DNA of 64,000 nt from an uncultured Muribaculaceae bacterium. Lineage in GTDB: Bacteria > Bacteroidota > Bacteroidia > Bacteroidales > Muribaculaceae. The translations under genes and the position numbers were made by a program. The DNA lies in the NCBI GenBank assembly GCA_910578075.1, contig CAJTPK010000010.1:36671-100670 (forward strand). Reading direction: 5' to 3'. Positions 16,008 through 23,665 of this stretch are shown one piece after another. A model generated the notes under the pieces. That model had not been told where the DNA came from and ran no database searches. It saw nothing but the letters and a program-made list of their open reading frames with translations. How positions within the stretch are numbered: position 1 is the stretch's first letter; each line of letters opens with the position of its first letter.

Positions 16008-18049
16008 AGAAAAAGATTAGCCAAATAGCGCTGGCGCGGATTGGAATCCTCCTCGGAGCCACCGCCATTATTCTCTTTCTGCTGCCGCATGCCGACAGAC
16101 AGTCGTATTCCTACGAGTTGAGCCAGCCATGGAAATATCCATTGCTCACCGCAGATTTCGATATGCCGATTCTCCGCGACTCGGCAACTGCCAACGCACT
16201 GCGCGACAGTATCGATGCGAACTTCGTGCCCTTTGTGGAGCGCGATGCTTCCGCTGAGAAAGCTGCCTTGACTCGATTCGGCAATTCTTCGGCAGGCAAG
16301 GCTTCGCCGGAGGAGACCGCCACACTGCAGCGACTGCTCAGGGAGGTATATTCCCGTGGGGTGCTTGATGCCAAGGTATACGAGAAGATAAAAAATCTAA
16401 AGCCCAGACAAGTCCGGATGATGGTGAAAGAGAACGGAGCCACCACAGTCTCAACCACAGACGCTTCAGCGATGTTCTCACCTGCCAAGGCCTTTGAATA
16501 TATAGACTCCATATATTCACACCACCATTCCTCCCGACGCCTCGAAGGGGATATAGCACGCGCGCTAAACATCAGTCTTACACCCAACATGGTCACTGAC
16601 AGCGCCGCGGATTCGAAATTCAGAAGTCAGGAATACCTGCAGGTGAACGGAGCGCAGGGCGTTATCAAGAAAGGACAGCGCATTGTTGACCGAGGAGAGA
16701 TCATAACCCCACAGGTCTACACCAACCTCAACACTTACATGGAGCTGCTCGACAAGAACCAGGGCACCCATAATGACCACCGATATTTCTATGCAGGTCA
16801 GTTCCTTTATATCCTTGTATGCTTCAGCATACTGTATCTCTTCATGGCGCTATATCGCTCGCGCTTCTTCAATTCGCTGCGTAAGATGATATTCCTTATG
16901 GCGTTCATCACGCTGTTTGTGGTGTTCGCCATCCTGATGTTCGAATACGTCCCCAACGGCATTTATTTCGTGCCGTTCGCATCGGTGCCGGTGGTGATAC
17001 TGGTATTTTTCGATTCACGGACTGCCATCTTCTCGCTACTTGTCACCGTGCTTATCTCAGCTCTTGTGGCGGTGTTCCCATATCAGTTCATCTTCATGGA
17101 ACTTGCGGCAGGACTTGTGGCGGCATTCAGTATCCACCGGCTTAGCCAACGCTCGCAACTCCTACGCACGGCGGCATTCAGCTTCCTGGCATACTGCCTG
17201 ACTTATTTCGTGTCGAGCCTTATCACCGACGGAAACCTCGATAATTTCGCATGGCGCATGATCGGCATTTTCGCAATCAATGCCGTGATCCTCTCTTTCG
17301 CCTACATCATGATACTGATAGTGGAGAAGATCTTCGGATTTACCTCCACCGTGACTCTTGTGGAGCTATCCGATATCAACAATCCTCTTCTGCGCCGTCT
17401 GGCAGAAGAGGCTCCGGGCACATTCCAGCATTCAATGCAGGTATCCACGCTCGCTTCCGAAGCAGCGCGGGCTATCGGCGCTGACACACAGCTTGTGCGT
17501 ACCGGTGCTCTTTATCACGACATTGGCAAACTCGAGAGCCCGATCTTCTTCACAGAAAATCAACACGGTATAAACCCGCACTCGGGTCTCAATCCGGAAA
17601 CAAGCGCGCAGAAAATCATTTCCCATGTAGCTGCCGGTCTGCAGATCGCCGCAAAGGAAAACCTCCCCGAGGTGATCCGCAACTTCATCTCCGAGCATCA
17701 TGGCAAGAGCATGGCCCGCTATTTCTACAACACTGCCGTGAATCAAAGCTCGGAAGCCGAGGTTGATAAATCAAAATTCACATATCCCGGACCTAACCCG
17801 CAATCGAAGGAAACCGCTATTCTAATGATGGCTGATGCCGTGGAGGCTGCCTCGCGGAGTCTCCAGGATTATTCGCGCGAATCAATCAATAATCTTGTCG
17901 ACAAGATTATCAACGGGCAGCAGTCGGAAGGTCTTTTCCGCGATTCCCCCATCAGCTTCCGCGATGTTGAGACTGTGAAAGAGACTTTCAAGAAGCGTCT
18001 CGCCACAATCTATCATTCCCGCATCGCCTACCCGGAAATCAAAAAATGA
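16004..18049 (+). CDS. 7TM-HD family phosphodiesterase (PgpH-like, c-di-AMP)
   Basis: A 681-residue inner-membrane protein with one N-terminal transmembrane helix, a periplasmic 7TMR-HDED-type domain (about 35-245), about seven membrane helices (roughly 260-455) and a cytoplasmic HD domain (about 475-640). The HD domain keeps FQHSMQVSTLASEAA, YHDIGKLESPIFFTENQ and EHHGKSMARYFY metal motifs. Characterised relatives (PgpH) hydrolyse cyclic di-AMP. The 4-bp ATGA overlap with the (p)ppGpp enzyme couples the two nucleotide-signalling genes. Substrate is inferred from family; no c-di-AMP synthase is in the window. Confidence 0.88.
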   Translation: MKKKISQIALARIGILLGATAIILFLLPHADRQSYSYELSQPWKYPLLTADFDMPILRDSATANALRDSIDANFVPFVERDASAEKAALTRFGNSSAGKASPEETATLQRLLREVYSRGVLDAKVYEKIKNLKPRQVRMMVKENGATTVSTTDASAMFSPAKAFEYIDSIYSHHHSSRRLEGDIARALNISLTPNMVTDSAADSKFRSQEYLQVNGAQGVIKKGQRIVDRGEIITPQVYTNLNTYMELLDKNQGTHNDHRYFYAGQFLYILVCFSILYLFMALYRSRFFNSLRKMIFLMAFITLFVVFAILMFEYVPNGIYFVPFASVPVVILVFFDSRTAIFSLLVTVLISALVAVFPYQFIFMELAAGLVAAFSIHRLSQRSQLLRTAAFSFLAYCLTYFVSSLITDGNLDNFAWRMIGIFAINAVILSFAYIMILIVEKIFGFTSTVTLVELSDINNPLLRRLAEEAPGTFQHSMQVSTLASEAARAIGADTQLVRTGALYHDIGKLESPIFFTENQHGINPHSGLNPETSAQKIISHVAAGLQIAAKENLPEVIRNFISEHHGKSMARYFYNTAVNQSSEAEVDKSKFTYPGPNPQSKETAILMMADAVEAASRSLQDYSRESINNLVDKIINGQQSEGLFRDSPISFRDVETVKETFKKRLATIYHSRIAYPEIKK

Positions 18050-18177
18050 TGCAGGAGCGTTATATTATAAACGCGCGATAAATCGCGGGCACAAAAACAA
18101 ATAAGGATTTAAAACGATAAGATTTCCAAAGGGGATTTAAACTTTTCGATCCGGATTGTTTCTAATATTGATAGAAT

Positions 18178-18714
18178 ATGACTGTATTTTTAATCATATT
18201 GAGCTGCGTGTTATGGATCGCGGCATTATGGACATTGCGCGGAAGGCAGATATTGTCGCCGGCATTGTCGTATGCCGGTCTGCTGGTTCTTAGCTTCGCA
18301 AGAAGCAACGGTTATCAGCTGCTCCCGATAAACGCTACCATTCTCACGTCCTGGTTCTGCATGACGTTGGTGGTTATGTTTATTGTGCTGCTTCAGCCGG
18401 AGCCGGTGCGCCGTCAAACGCGTGGCACATCATACATGACCGTCGGAGCGCTCACCGGGCTTGCGGTAGGTCTGCTGGGATTCACCTTCACTTCACGCCT
18501 CTCCCTGCTTTACGCCGTGATGGTGCTTGGTGTGATTGTCGGGATATACTGCGGGTTTCTGCTTTACACAAAAACTCCGGATGGCGAACCTGTCCGTCCC
18601 GGTTCCGGCAATTTCTTCCATTACCTGCTCGCCAAGGGATTTCCTGCGGCAATCACTGTAATGCAACCGGGTGTGGCTCTTGTGCTCACCATAGCAATCA
18701 ATAATTTCAAATGA
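18178..18714 (+). CDS. small integral membrane protein, function unknown
   Basis: A 178-residue hydrophobic protein with about five membrane helices (near 2-20, 27-43, 54-72, 86-105, 110-130) and a possible last one at 155-175. No catalytic or family motif was recognised. It overlaps the next gene by 4 bp, so the two are coupled, and lies 128 bp after the PgpH-like gene. Confidence 0.75.
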   Translation: MTVFLIILSCVLWIAALWTLRGRQILSPALSYAGLLVLSFARSNGYQLLPINATILTSWFCMTLVVMFIVLLQPEPVRRQTRGTSYMTVGALTGLAVGLLGFTFTSRLSLLYAVMVLGVIVGIYCGFLLYTKTPDGEPVRPGSGNFFHYLLAKGFPAAITVMQPGVALVLTIAINNFK

Positions 18715-19541
18715 TGACTCTTACTCTGAAAAAAATATGTCTCTCTTCTGCTGCCGCTCTTATTATGGTCGGGGCTTTTGCCAATGCAAATGCTCAGAAC
18801 AAGCGGAAGATAACGGTGGAGAAACCGGATCTGGAGGAGATCCGCACTTCCACGCTGACACCGTCAAGCCCTTATTATTTCCCAAAACTGATGAAGAAAT
18901 ATGAGAGCAACGACACGACAATGACCAACGATGAATACCGTCATTTCTACCTGGGATATATGTTTCAGGAGGATTTCGACCCTTATCGGGTATCGCCATA
19001 TGCCAATGTGACCGATGACCTGAGGATGAAAGCAACCCATACCAAGGAGGAGATCGACACCATCCGCAAATATGCCCAGCTTGCTTTGGCTGACAATCCT
19101 TTCGACCTGAGGCAAATGTCGTTTCTTGTGCATGTGCTTAAGGAGAAACGCAAAGACATGAGCGCCAAGATATGGGAATACAGGCTGGAGCATCTGTTGG
19201 GTGCAATCAAGAGTACAGGCACCGGTGAAAGCCAGGACAAGGCCTGGTATGTCATATATCCAATGCATGAATATGATATGGTGCAGCTTCTCGGATATGA
19301 GGCTACGGATGCGAAATTCATTGAACCAGGCTATGACTACCTGTCCGTGATTCCGGATGAGAGCAACAAGACGAAAAGGGATAAGTCTGCAGAGGGATTC
19401 TATTTCAATATCATAGTGCCTCAGCAGCAATATGTGCTTAAACATCCTGAGATTGAAGAGGAGGAAGAGACGGCTCCGTCAACAGAGCAACCCGCCGTTC
19501 CCGACTATTATCCGGATCCGGATGAGATACCGGCGCAGTGA
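18711..19541 (+). CDS. secreted DUF4919-like protein
   Basis: A 276-residue exported protein with a signal peptide (cleavage about residue 28, after ANAQ) and a body typical of DUF4919: paired helices with TPSSPYYFPKLMKKYESNDTTMTNDEYRHFYLGY near residues 45-80 and SAEGFYFNI near 225. The C-terminus is acidic and proline-rich. Probably periplasmic; function unknown. Its stop codon runs straight into a heptanucleotide repeat array. Confidence 0.8.
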   Translation: MMTLTLKKICLSSAAALIMVGAFANANAQNKRKITVEKPDLEEIRTSTLTPSSPYYFPKLMKKYESNDTTMTNDEYRHFYLGYMFQEDFDPYRVSPYANVTDDLRMKATHTKEEIDTIRKYAQLALADNPFDLRQMSFLVHVLKEKRKDMSAKIWEYRLEHLLGAIKSTGTGESQDKAWYVIYPMHEYDMVQLLGYEATDAKFIEPGYDYLSVIPDESNKTKRDKSAEGFYFNIIVPQQQYVLKHPEIEEEEETAPSTEQPAVPDYYPDPDEIPAQ

Positions 19542-19581
19542 GTTAGGAATTAGGAATTAGGAGTTAGGAGTTAGGGGTTAG
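19541..19581 (+). repeat. heptanucleotide AGTTAGG/AATTAGG array, copy 1
   Basis: Five full heptamers (AGTTAGG, AATTAGG x2, AGTTAGG x2) and a partial one begin at the last base of the DUF4919 stop codon. A T-run follows. The G-rich strand is the coding strand. A second, longer array is at 31706-31768 in the same relation to a stop codon. Confidence 0.9.
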
Positions 19582-19614
19582 TTTTTTAGTAATGACTAAA
19601 TTTGAATTTATATA

Positions 19615-20181
19615 ATGGAAAAAGAAGTTAAGGTAGGGCCTGGAATGTTTGTAAAATATTCCTATAGGCTCACAGATGCAAATTCAGGCAAAGAGTTGTT
19701 CGCAACACCCGAAGGGGAGCCTGATGAGATGGTATATGGTGTTTCGCAGGAGGTAGTGCCCGGTCTTATTGCCGCGCTCAAAGATCTCGGCAAGGGCGAT
19801 AAGTTTGATGTCACACTCCCGCCGGAGGCTGCTTTCGGCCAGCGTCACGCAGAAAACGTCATCGAACTCGACAAGGAGATATTCATGCGCGATGGCAAGA
19901 TCGCCGAGGAAGTGAAAGCCGGTGCCGAGCTGCCGATGATGACAGCAGAAGGTTACCGTGTTCTTGGCAAGGTGCTGGAAGTTGGAGACAAAGTGAAAAT
20001 GGATTTCAACCATCCGTTCGCAGGTCTCACTGTAACCTTCGCCGGAGAGGTGGAGGAGGTGCGTGAGGCAACTCCCGAGGAGCTGCACCCCACACAGGGT
20101 GGATGCTGCGGATGCGGCGACCATGGCTGCGGCGATGGCTCATGCGGAGATCACAGCTGCGGAGACGGCTGCTGCCACTGA
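19615..20181 (+). CDS. FKBP-type peptidyl-prolyl isomerase, SlyD-like with Cys/His metal tail
   Basis: A 188-residue prolyl cis-trans isomerase and chaperone. The FKBP core (about 8-70 and 125-150) encloses an insert-in-flap chaperone domain (about 70-125); PPEAAFGQRHAENV and FNHPFAGLTVTFAGEVEEV are SlyD signatures. The last 27 residues contain 8 cysteines and 3 histidines spaced by Gly/Asp, a metal-binding tail like that of SlyD, which delivers nickel in enterobacteria. Probably cytoplasmic. Metal identity is not determinable here. Confidence 0.93.
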   Translation: MEKEVKVGPGMFVKYSYRLTDANSGKELFATPEGEPDEMVYGVSQEVVPGLIAALKDLGKGDKFDVTLPPEAAFGQRHAENVIELDKEIFMRDGKIAEEVKAGAELPMMTAEGYRVLGKVLEVGDKVKMDFNHPFAGLTVTFAGEVEEVREATPEELHPTQGGCCGCGDHGCGDGSCGDHSCGDGCCH

Positions 20182-20200
20182 TAATAACCGAATAACAACT

Positions 20201-20247
20201 GACGGGACTATGTCTTGACACCGATTAAGACACAGTCCCGTCTTTTT
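20201..20247 (+). terminator. terminator after the SlyD-like gene
   Basis: GACGGGACT (20201-20209) pairs with AGTCCCGTC (20234-20242), with inner TGTCTT/AAGACA pairing, followed by five T. Confidence 0.9.
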
Positions 20248-20269
20248 ATGCCTGTATTTTCTAATTTTC

Positions 20270-20300
20270 TTTGCTTTTTCTGATTTTTTACGTATTTTTG
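20270..20300 (+). promoter_or_regulatory. promoter of the DUF4254-GT9 operon
   Basis: TTTG (20270-20273), 19 bp, TATTTTTG (20293-20300): exact consensus, 22 bp before the start codon. Confidence 0.78.
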
Positions 20301-20322
20301 GGGTAACAAATCTTTATGACCA

Positions 20323-20934
20323 ATGAAAAATAGCGCTATTATGGCCAATGAGGTGTTTGACCGCTCTGTGGCCGACTATCACAGGACAGACAACGTGGAC
20401 GCTCCTTGCGTGAACCCATATGAAAAGGGCTCGCTTGAGGCCATATTCTATGATAAGAACTGGGTGGATGCCGTGCAGTGGCACCTTGAGGATATTATAC
20501 GCGATCCGGAGATCGACCCGCGCGAGGCTCTTGAATTGAAACGCCGCATCGACCGCTCCAATCAGGTACGCACTGACATGGTGGAGGATATCGACACATG
20601 GTTTCGCGATCAATACAAGGATGTCGCCACTCTTCCTGAAGCCACCATCAACACCGAATCACCTGCATGGGCACTCGACCGCCTGTCGATCCTGGCACTG
20701 AAGATCTGGCACATGCGTGAACAGGCTGAACGCACCGATGCTTCCGAAGAGCATATCGCAAAAAGCCGCGCCAAACTCACTGTGCTTCTCGAACAGCGTG
20801 AGGATCTGACCTCTGCGATCGACACACTACTTGAAGACATCGCCGCAGGCAGAAAATATATGAAGGTGTATCGCCAGATGAAGCTCTATAACGATCCGGC
20901 AACCAACCCTGTGCTTTATGCCAAGAAAAAATAA
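20323..20934 (+). CDS. DUF4254 protein
   Basis: A 203-residue helical cytoplasmic protein of the DUF4254 family, which in Bacteroidetes is found beside family 9 glycosyltransferases. Visible features are EAIFYDKNWVDAVQWHLEDIIRD near residues 40-60, then IDPREALELKRRIDRSNQVRTDMVE, and a coiled segment near 145-185. It overlaps the GT9 gene by 17 bp, so the products probably act together in lipopolysaccharide assembly. No enzymatic motif is visible. Confidence 0.85.
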   Translation: MKNSAIMANEVFDRSVADYHRTDNVDAPCVNPYEKGSLEAIFYDKNWVDAVQWHLEDIIRDPEIDPREALELKRRIDRSNQVRTDMVEDIDTWFRDQYKDVATLPEATINTESPAWALDRLSILALKIWHMREQAERTDASEEHIAKSRAKLTVLLEQREDLTSAIDTLLEDIAAGRKYMKVYRQMKLYNDPATNPVLYAKKK

Positions 20935-21973
20935 AAAGGGACGCGATATCCTCATCAGCAGATTCTCGGCTTTGGGAGACGTGGCTATGACGCTGCCGTC
21001 TGTCTACAACGCATGCTCGGCAAATCCCGATGACAGATTCTATTTCCTGACACGCAACCATCCGGCGCAGGTATTCATCAACCGCCCGGAAAATCTCACG
21101 GTTGTAGGAATAGATCCTGCCAACTATAAGGGAGTGGCGGGTATGTGGCGACTTGCCGGGGCGTTACGCTCGCGCTTCGGCATAGACACGTTTGTGGATC
21201 TCCACGACGTGCTGCGCACAAAACTTCTGAGGATATTCCTGTCTCTACGCGGCGTGAAATGCCGCCATATAAACAAAGGCCGGTCGGAAAAGAAAAATCT
21301 GACTCGCCCAAACCATAAGGTGCTCATACAGCTGAAGCCGACACCGGAACGATACGACGACACTTTCCGTAAGGCAGGAGTGAAACTCAACGACACTTTC
21401 CGTTCCGTATATGGCATAAAAAAGGGGAATCCGCTTGAATTCCGCGATATAACACCCCCCAAACAACCGGGCGAATACTGGCTTGCAATAGCACCGTTTG
21501 CCAAACATCAAGGCAAGATATACCCATTTGAGCAGATATCGAAAGTTGCGGAACACTTTGCCCGAAAACCCAAAACACGCATCTTCATCTTTGGTTTCGG
21601 ATCCGAAGAGGAGAAACAGATAGCCGCTCTCTCCGACCGCTATCCGAATATCATAAACATGGCATCGGCATCATTGGGAATCGGCGCGGAGCTTGCTCTG
21701 CTCAGTCATTGCGACGCGATGCTCTCCATGGATTCAGCCAACATGCATCTTGCATCGCTTGTCGGATTAAGGACAGTCAGCGTGTGGGGAGCCACACATC
21801 CCTACACCGGATTCTTAGGATGGCGACAGAATCCTGCGGACGCAGTGCAGCTCGACATGACCTGCCGTCCATGCTCTGTATTCGGAAATAAGCCTTGCCT
21901 CCGCGGCGATTACCACTGCCTACAGGGCATAACACCCCAGATGATAATACAAAAATTAGAAAGCGGCACCTGA
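20918..21973 (+). CDS. glycosyltransferase family 9 (heptosyltransferase-like)
   Basis: A 351-residue GT-B transferase similar to ADP-heptose:LPS heptosyltransferases. Visible are the N-terminal ISRFSALGDVAMTLPSVYNA, WLAIAPFAKHQGKIYP at the start of the second Rossmann half, IFIFGFGSEEEKQI, and the nucleotide-sugar loop LLSHCDAMLSMDSANMHLASLVG. It should add a sugar to the LPS core at the inner-membrane face. Donor and acceptor are unknown. Confidence 0.9.
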   Translation: MPRKNKKGRDILISRFSALGDVAMTLPSVYNACSANPDDRFYFLTRNHPAQVFINRPENLTVVGIDPANYKGVAGMWRLAGALRSRFGIDTFVDLHDVLRTKLLRIFLSLRGVKCRHINKGRSEKKNLTRPNHKVLIQLKPTPERYDDTFRKAGVKLNDTFRSVYGIKKGNPLEFRDITPPKQPGEYWLAIAPFAKHQGKIYPFEQISKVAEHFARKPKTRIFIFGFGSEEEKQIAALSDRYPNIINMASASLGIGAELALLSHCDAMLSMDSANMHLASLVGLRTVSVWGATHPYTGFLGWRQNPADAVQLDMTCRPCSVFGNKPCLRGDYHCLQGITPQMIIQKLESGT

Positions 21974-22003
21974 GCGTAGCTTTCCTTAATTGATAACGTA
22001 TAA

Positions 22004-22049
22004 ACGCGAATGCGGCCGGTTTCTCAACCAGCCGCATTCTCGTGTTTTT
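22004..22049 (+). terminator. terminator after the GT9 gene
   Basis: A 13-bp stem with one mismatch (ACGCGAATGCGGC 22004-22016 with GCCGCATTCTCGT 22031-22043), inner GGTT/AACC pairing, then TTTTT. Confidence 0.88.
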
Positions 22050-22162
22050 CATAATACTTTTTCGAACTAACCTAACATCATGAAACGATTTTCTTTATAC
22101 CTATATAACATCCCCCATCCAAAAATGTTCATCACCCCTTAAAAAAATCCAACCTATAGGTC

Positions 22163-22549
22163 GCGATTTTTAGACTTAGAACTTAAATTATTCAGAACGC
22201 TGAACTCCGTTTCACTTTTGAACGCGGAACTCACGCGGAACCATCCTGTCAAGATCCGGGCATATGAACCTTGGGGTTAATAACGCCTCCGGCTTTCTTA
22301 ACGGCGCGGAACGCAGGCAGAACGATCCGGCAGATGTCAGTCAATTGAAAGCAGGGACAAACTCAGATGCCTGTCGTTCCGCCTGCGTTCCGCGTCACAA
22401 ATCAGGACTTCAGTTCTGATTTGTCCGCTCTGTTTATTCCGGATACTTTACCTAAATATCATAGTTCCGCGTGAGTTCCGCGTTCATAAAGTGAAACGAA
22501 GTTCTGCGTTCTAATTATTAAGGTTCAAAATTTACTGGACAACAGTAAA
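22163..22549 (+). repeat. 387-bp palindromic interspersed repeat, copy A
   Basis: This fills most of the gap between the GT9 gene and the next gene. It is a long imperfect palindrome. Outer arms at 22190-22241 and 22464-22515 (about 52 bp) carry GAACGCGGAACTCACGCGGA and its complement. Inner arms are 22305-22325 / 22374-22394. A separate hairpin of ACAAATCAGGAC type lies at 22397-22424. A second copy of the same length, inverted, is at 54634-55020, and homology stops at the same bases in both. No transposase or conserved reading frame is inside. It resembles a MITE-like or REP-like element. Confidence 0.88.
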
Positions 22550-22562
22550 AAAATTTGTATAA

Positions 22563-23162
22563 TCACTTGTCATCCGGCTTATAATTTGGATTAAGCTCCC
22601 ACATCATCTCCTCAGGAATTTTGATCGGCATAAGCTTTCCATCCTCTTCATAACCCTTCAGAAGAACCGCCGTACGGCAAACTTCTCCATTTTTCATTTT
22701 CAGCAGATTGTCGAGTGTCCCCTCGGATGTGATATACTTCAGAAACGCCATCTTATCCTCTAATTCAAGGAATATCATAGCACAACCACCTTCTATATCA
22801 TAACCGACTTCGACAATTTCTCCTTTCAGTATTGACTTCTCGAAAAGCTCTTGAAGTTTATCCTCCACCTGCCATCTGACCTCGACGAACTTACCGGGCT
22901 GCATTCCATAAGGAATAATCATCTCGATTACGACCTCCTGTCTATCCTGCCTATCCTGTCTATCCTGCCTATCCTGTCTATCCTGCCTATCCTGTCTATC
23001 CTGCCTATCCGGAAGATCGATAGTATCCAACGGGAGCCCGTCAGCTCTTTTAACAACCTTCTGTGCCGCCGCCTCATTGGCACTCTTCCGGACTCCGGGA
23101 ATCGCATATAACCCTATCGCCCCGACCAGACAAATAATAGCTATTAATTCAAACGTACTCAT
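22563..23162 (-). CDS. membrane-anchored protein with a DRQ tandem-repeat linker
   Basis: A 199-residue protein of unknown function. An N-terminal transmembrane helix (about 4-24) is followed by a short charged segment, then eight Asp-Arg-Gln triplets (about 52-75), then a soluble alpha/beta domain (about 76-199) rich in acidic residues. The DNA is more AT-rich than the neighbouring operons. Its own promoter is at 23195-23226, and its stop lies 13 bp from repeat copy A. This suggests an accessory or recently acquired gene. The repeat may act as a variable-length spacer between membrane and soluble domain. Confidence 0.72.
   Translation of the reverse strand: MSTFELIAIICLVGAIGLYAIPGVRKSANEAAAQKVVKRADGLPLDTIDLPDRQDRQDRQDRQDRQDRQDRQDRQEVVIEMIIPYGMQPGKFVEVRWQVEDKLQELFEKSILKGEIVEVGYDIEGGCAMIFLELEDKMAFLKYITSEGTLDNLLKMKNGEVCRTAVLLKGYEEDGKLMPIKIPEEMMWELNPNYKPDDK
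22938..23009 (-). repeat. in-frame 9-bp microsatellite (8 units, 72 bp)
   Basis: Eight units alternate GATAGGCAG and GATAGACAG, making four near-perfect 18-bp repeats, all read as Asp-Arg-Gln. Because the unit is a multiple of three, copy-number change alters linker length without shifting frame. Confidence 0.95.
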
Positions 23163-23194
23163 AATTAACTCATTTAAACTTTTTTATTTTATGC

Positions 23195-23226
23195 CAAAGA
23201 TAGACAAAAAAATATCATTCGGCAAA
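23195..23226 (-). promoter_or_regulatory. promoter of the DRQ-repeat gene
   Basis: On the minus strand, TTTG (23226-23223), 20 bp, TATCTTTG (23202-23195): exact consensus, about 32 bp before the start codon. Confidence 0.78.
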
Positions 23227-23426
23227 CAAATGACATCAATTTTGTCCCGAAGACAACAATTTTCAATAAAAACTCATTTTTAACATTTGATAAAAATATT
23301 TTTGGTGTCCGGTAAATATGCTCATCCATGGTAAATATTGAAATTTAGACTTTGAGAAGCATCATTTTATGGCAAGAATCACGTATATACGCCGAGGCTT
23401 GAAGCGAGAATTTCGCGATGAAATCC

Positions 23427-23516
23427 CGAAGGGATGGAACAATTGTAGCACCACATCGAGATGGATGAGGAACGAAATCCATCGAAGGTGTGGGGTTACA
23501 ATTTTCCCTGCTCTTC
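23427..23516. other. long imperfect hairpin in a gene-free stretch
   Basis: The gap 23227-23592 has no gene. Its main structure is a hairpin of about 90 nt: CGAAG/CTTCG outer pairs, ATTGTAGCACCACA (23442-23455) with TGTGGGGTTACAAT (23489-23502), and ATGGAT (23461-23466) with ATCCAT (23477-23482). It could be a structured RNA or the remains of a palindromic mobile element. Confidence 0.45.
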
Positions 23517-23592
23517 GAGCTTTCGCCGCTAAAACCTGATTATCCCTTCGCCTCTACTTGATGCTTGACCATATAATGGGGCTTGTCAAAGT

Positions 23593-23615
23593 ATAAAAAG
23601 CCGCTCGTAAGCGGC
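23593..23615 (-). terminator. terminator of the fadD-prfB operon
   Basis: On the minus strand GCCGCT (23615-23610), loop TACG, AGCGGC (23605-23600) is followed by TTTTTAT. A second small hairpin (CCCTAC/GTAGGG, 23621-23638) lies just upstream of it. Confidence 0.85.
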
Positions 23616-23665
23616 CTATTCCCTACAAGAAAGTAGGGCGTTGCATTTTCTGATTCAAAGTGTAA

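Noticed and set aside
22050..22162. Short peptide frame starting ATG 22080
   Set aside because: Twenty codons, no promoter or ribosome-binding context, and no similarity; probably chance.
22938..23009. Possible CRISPR array
   Set aside because: The 9-bp units are contiguous, have no spacers and are in frame within a coding gene.
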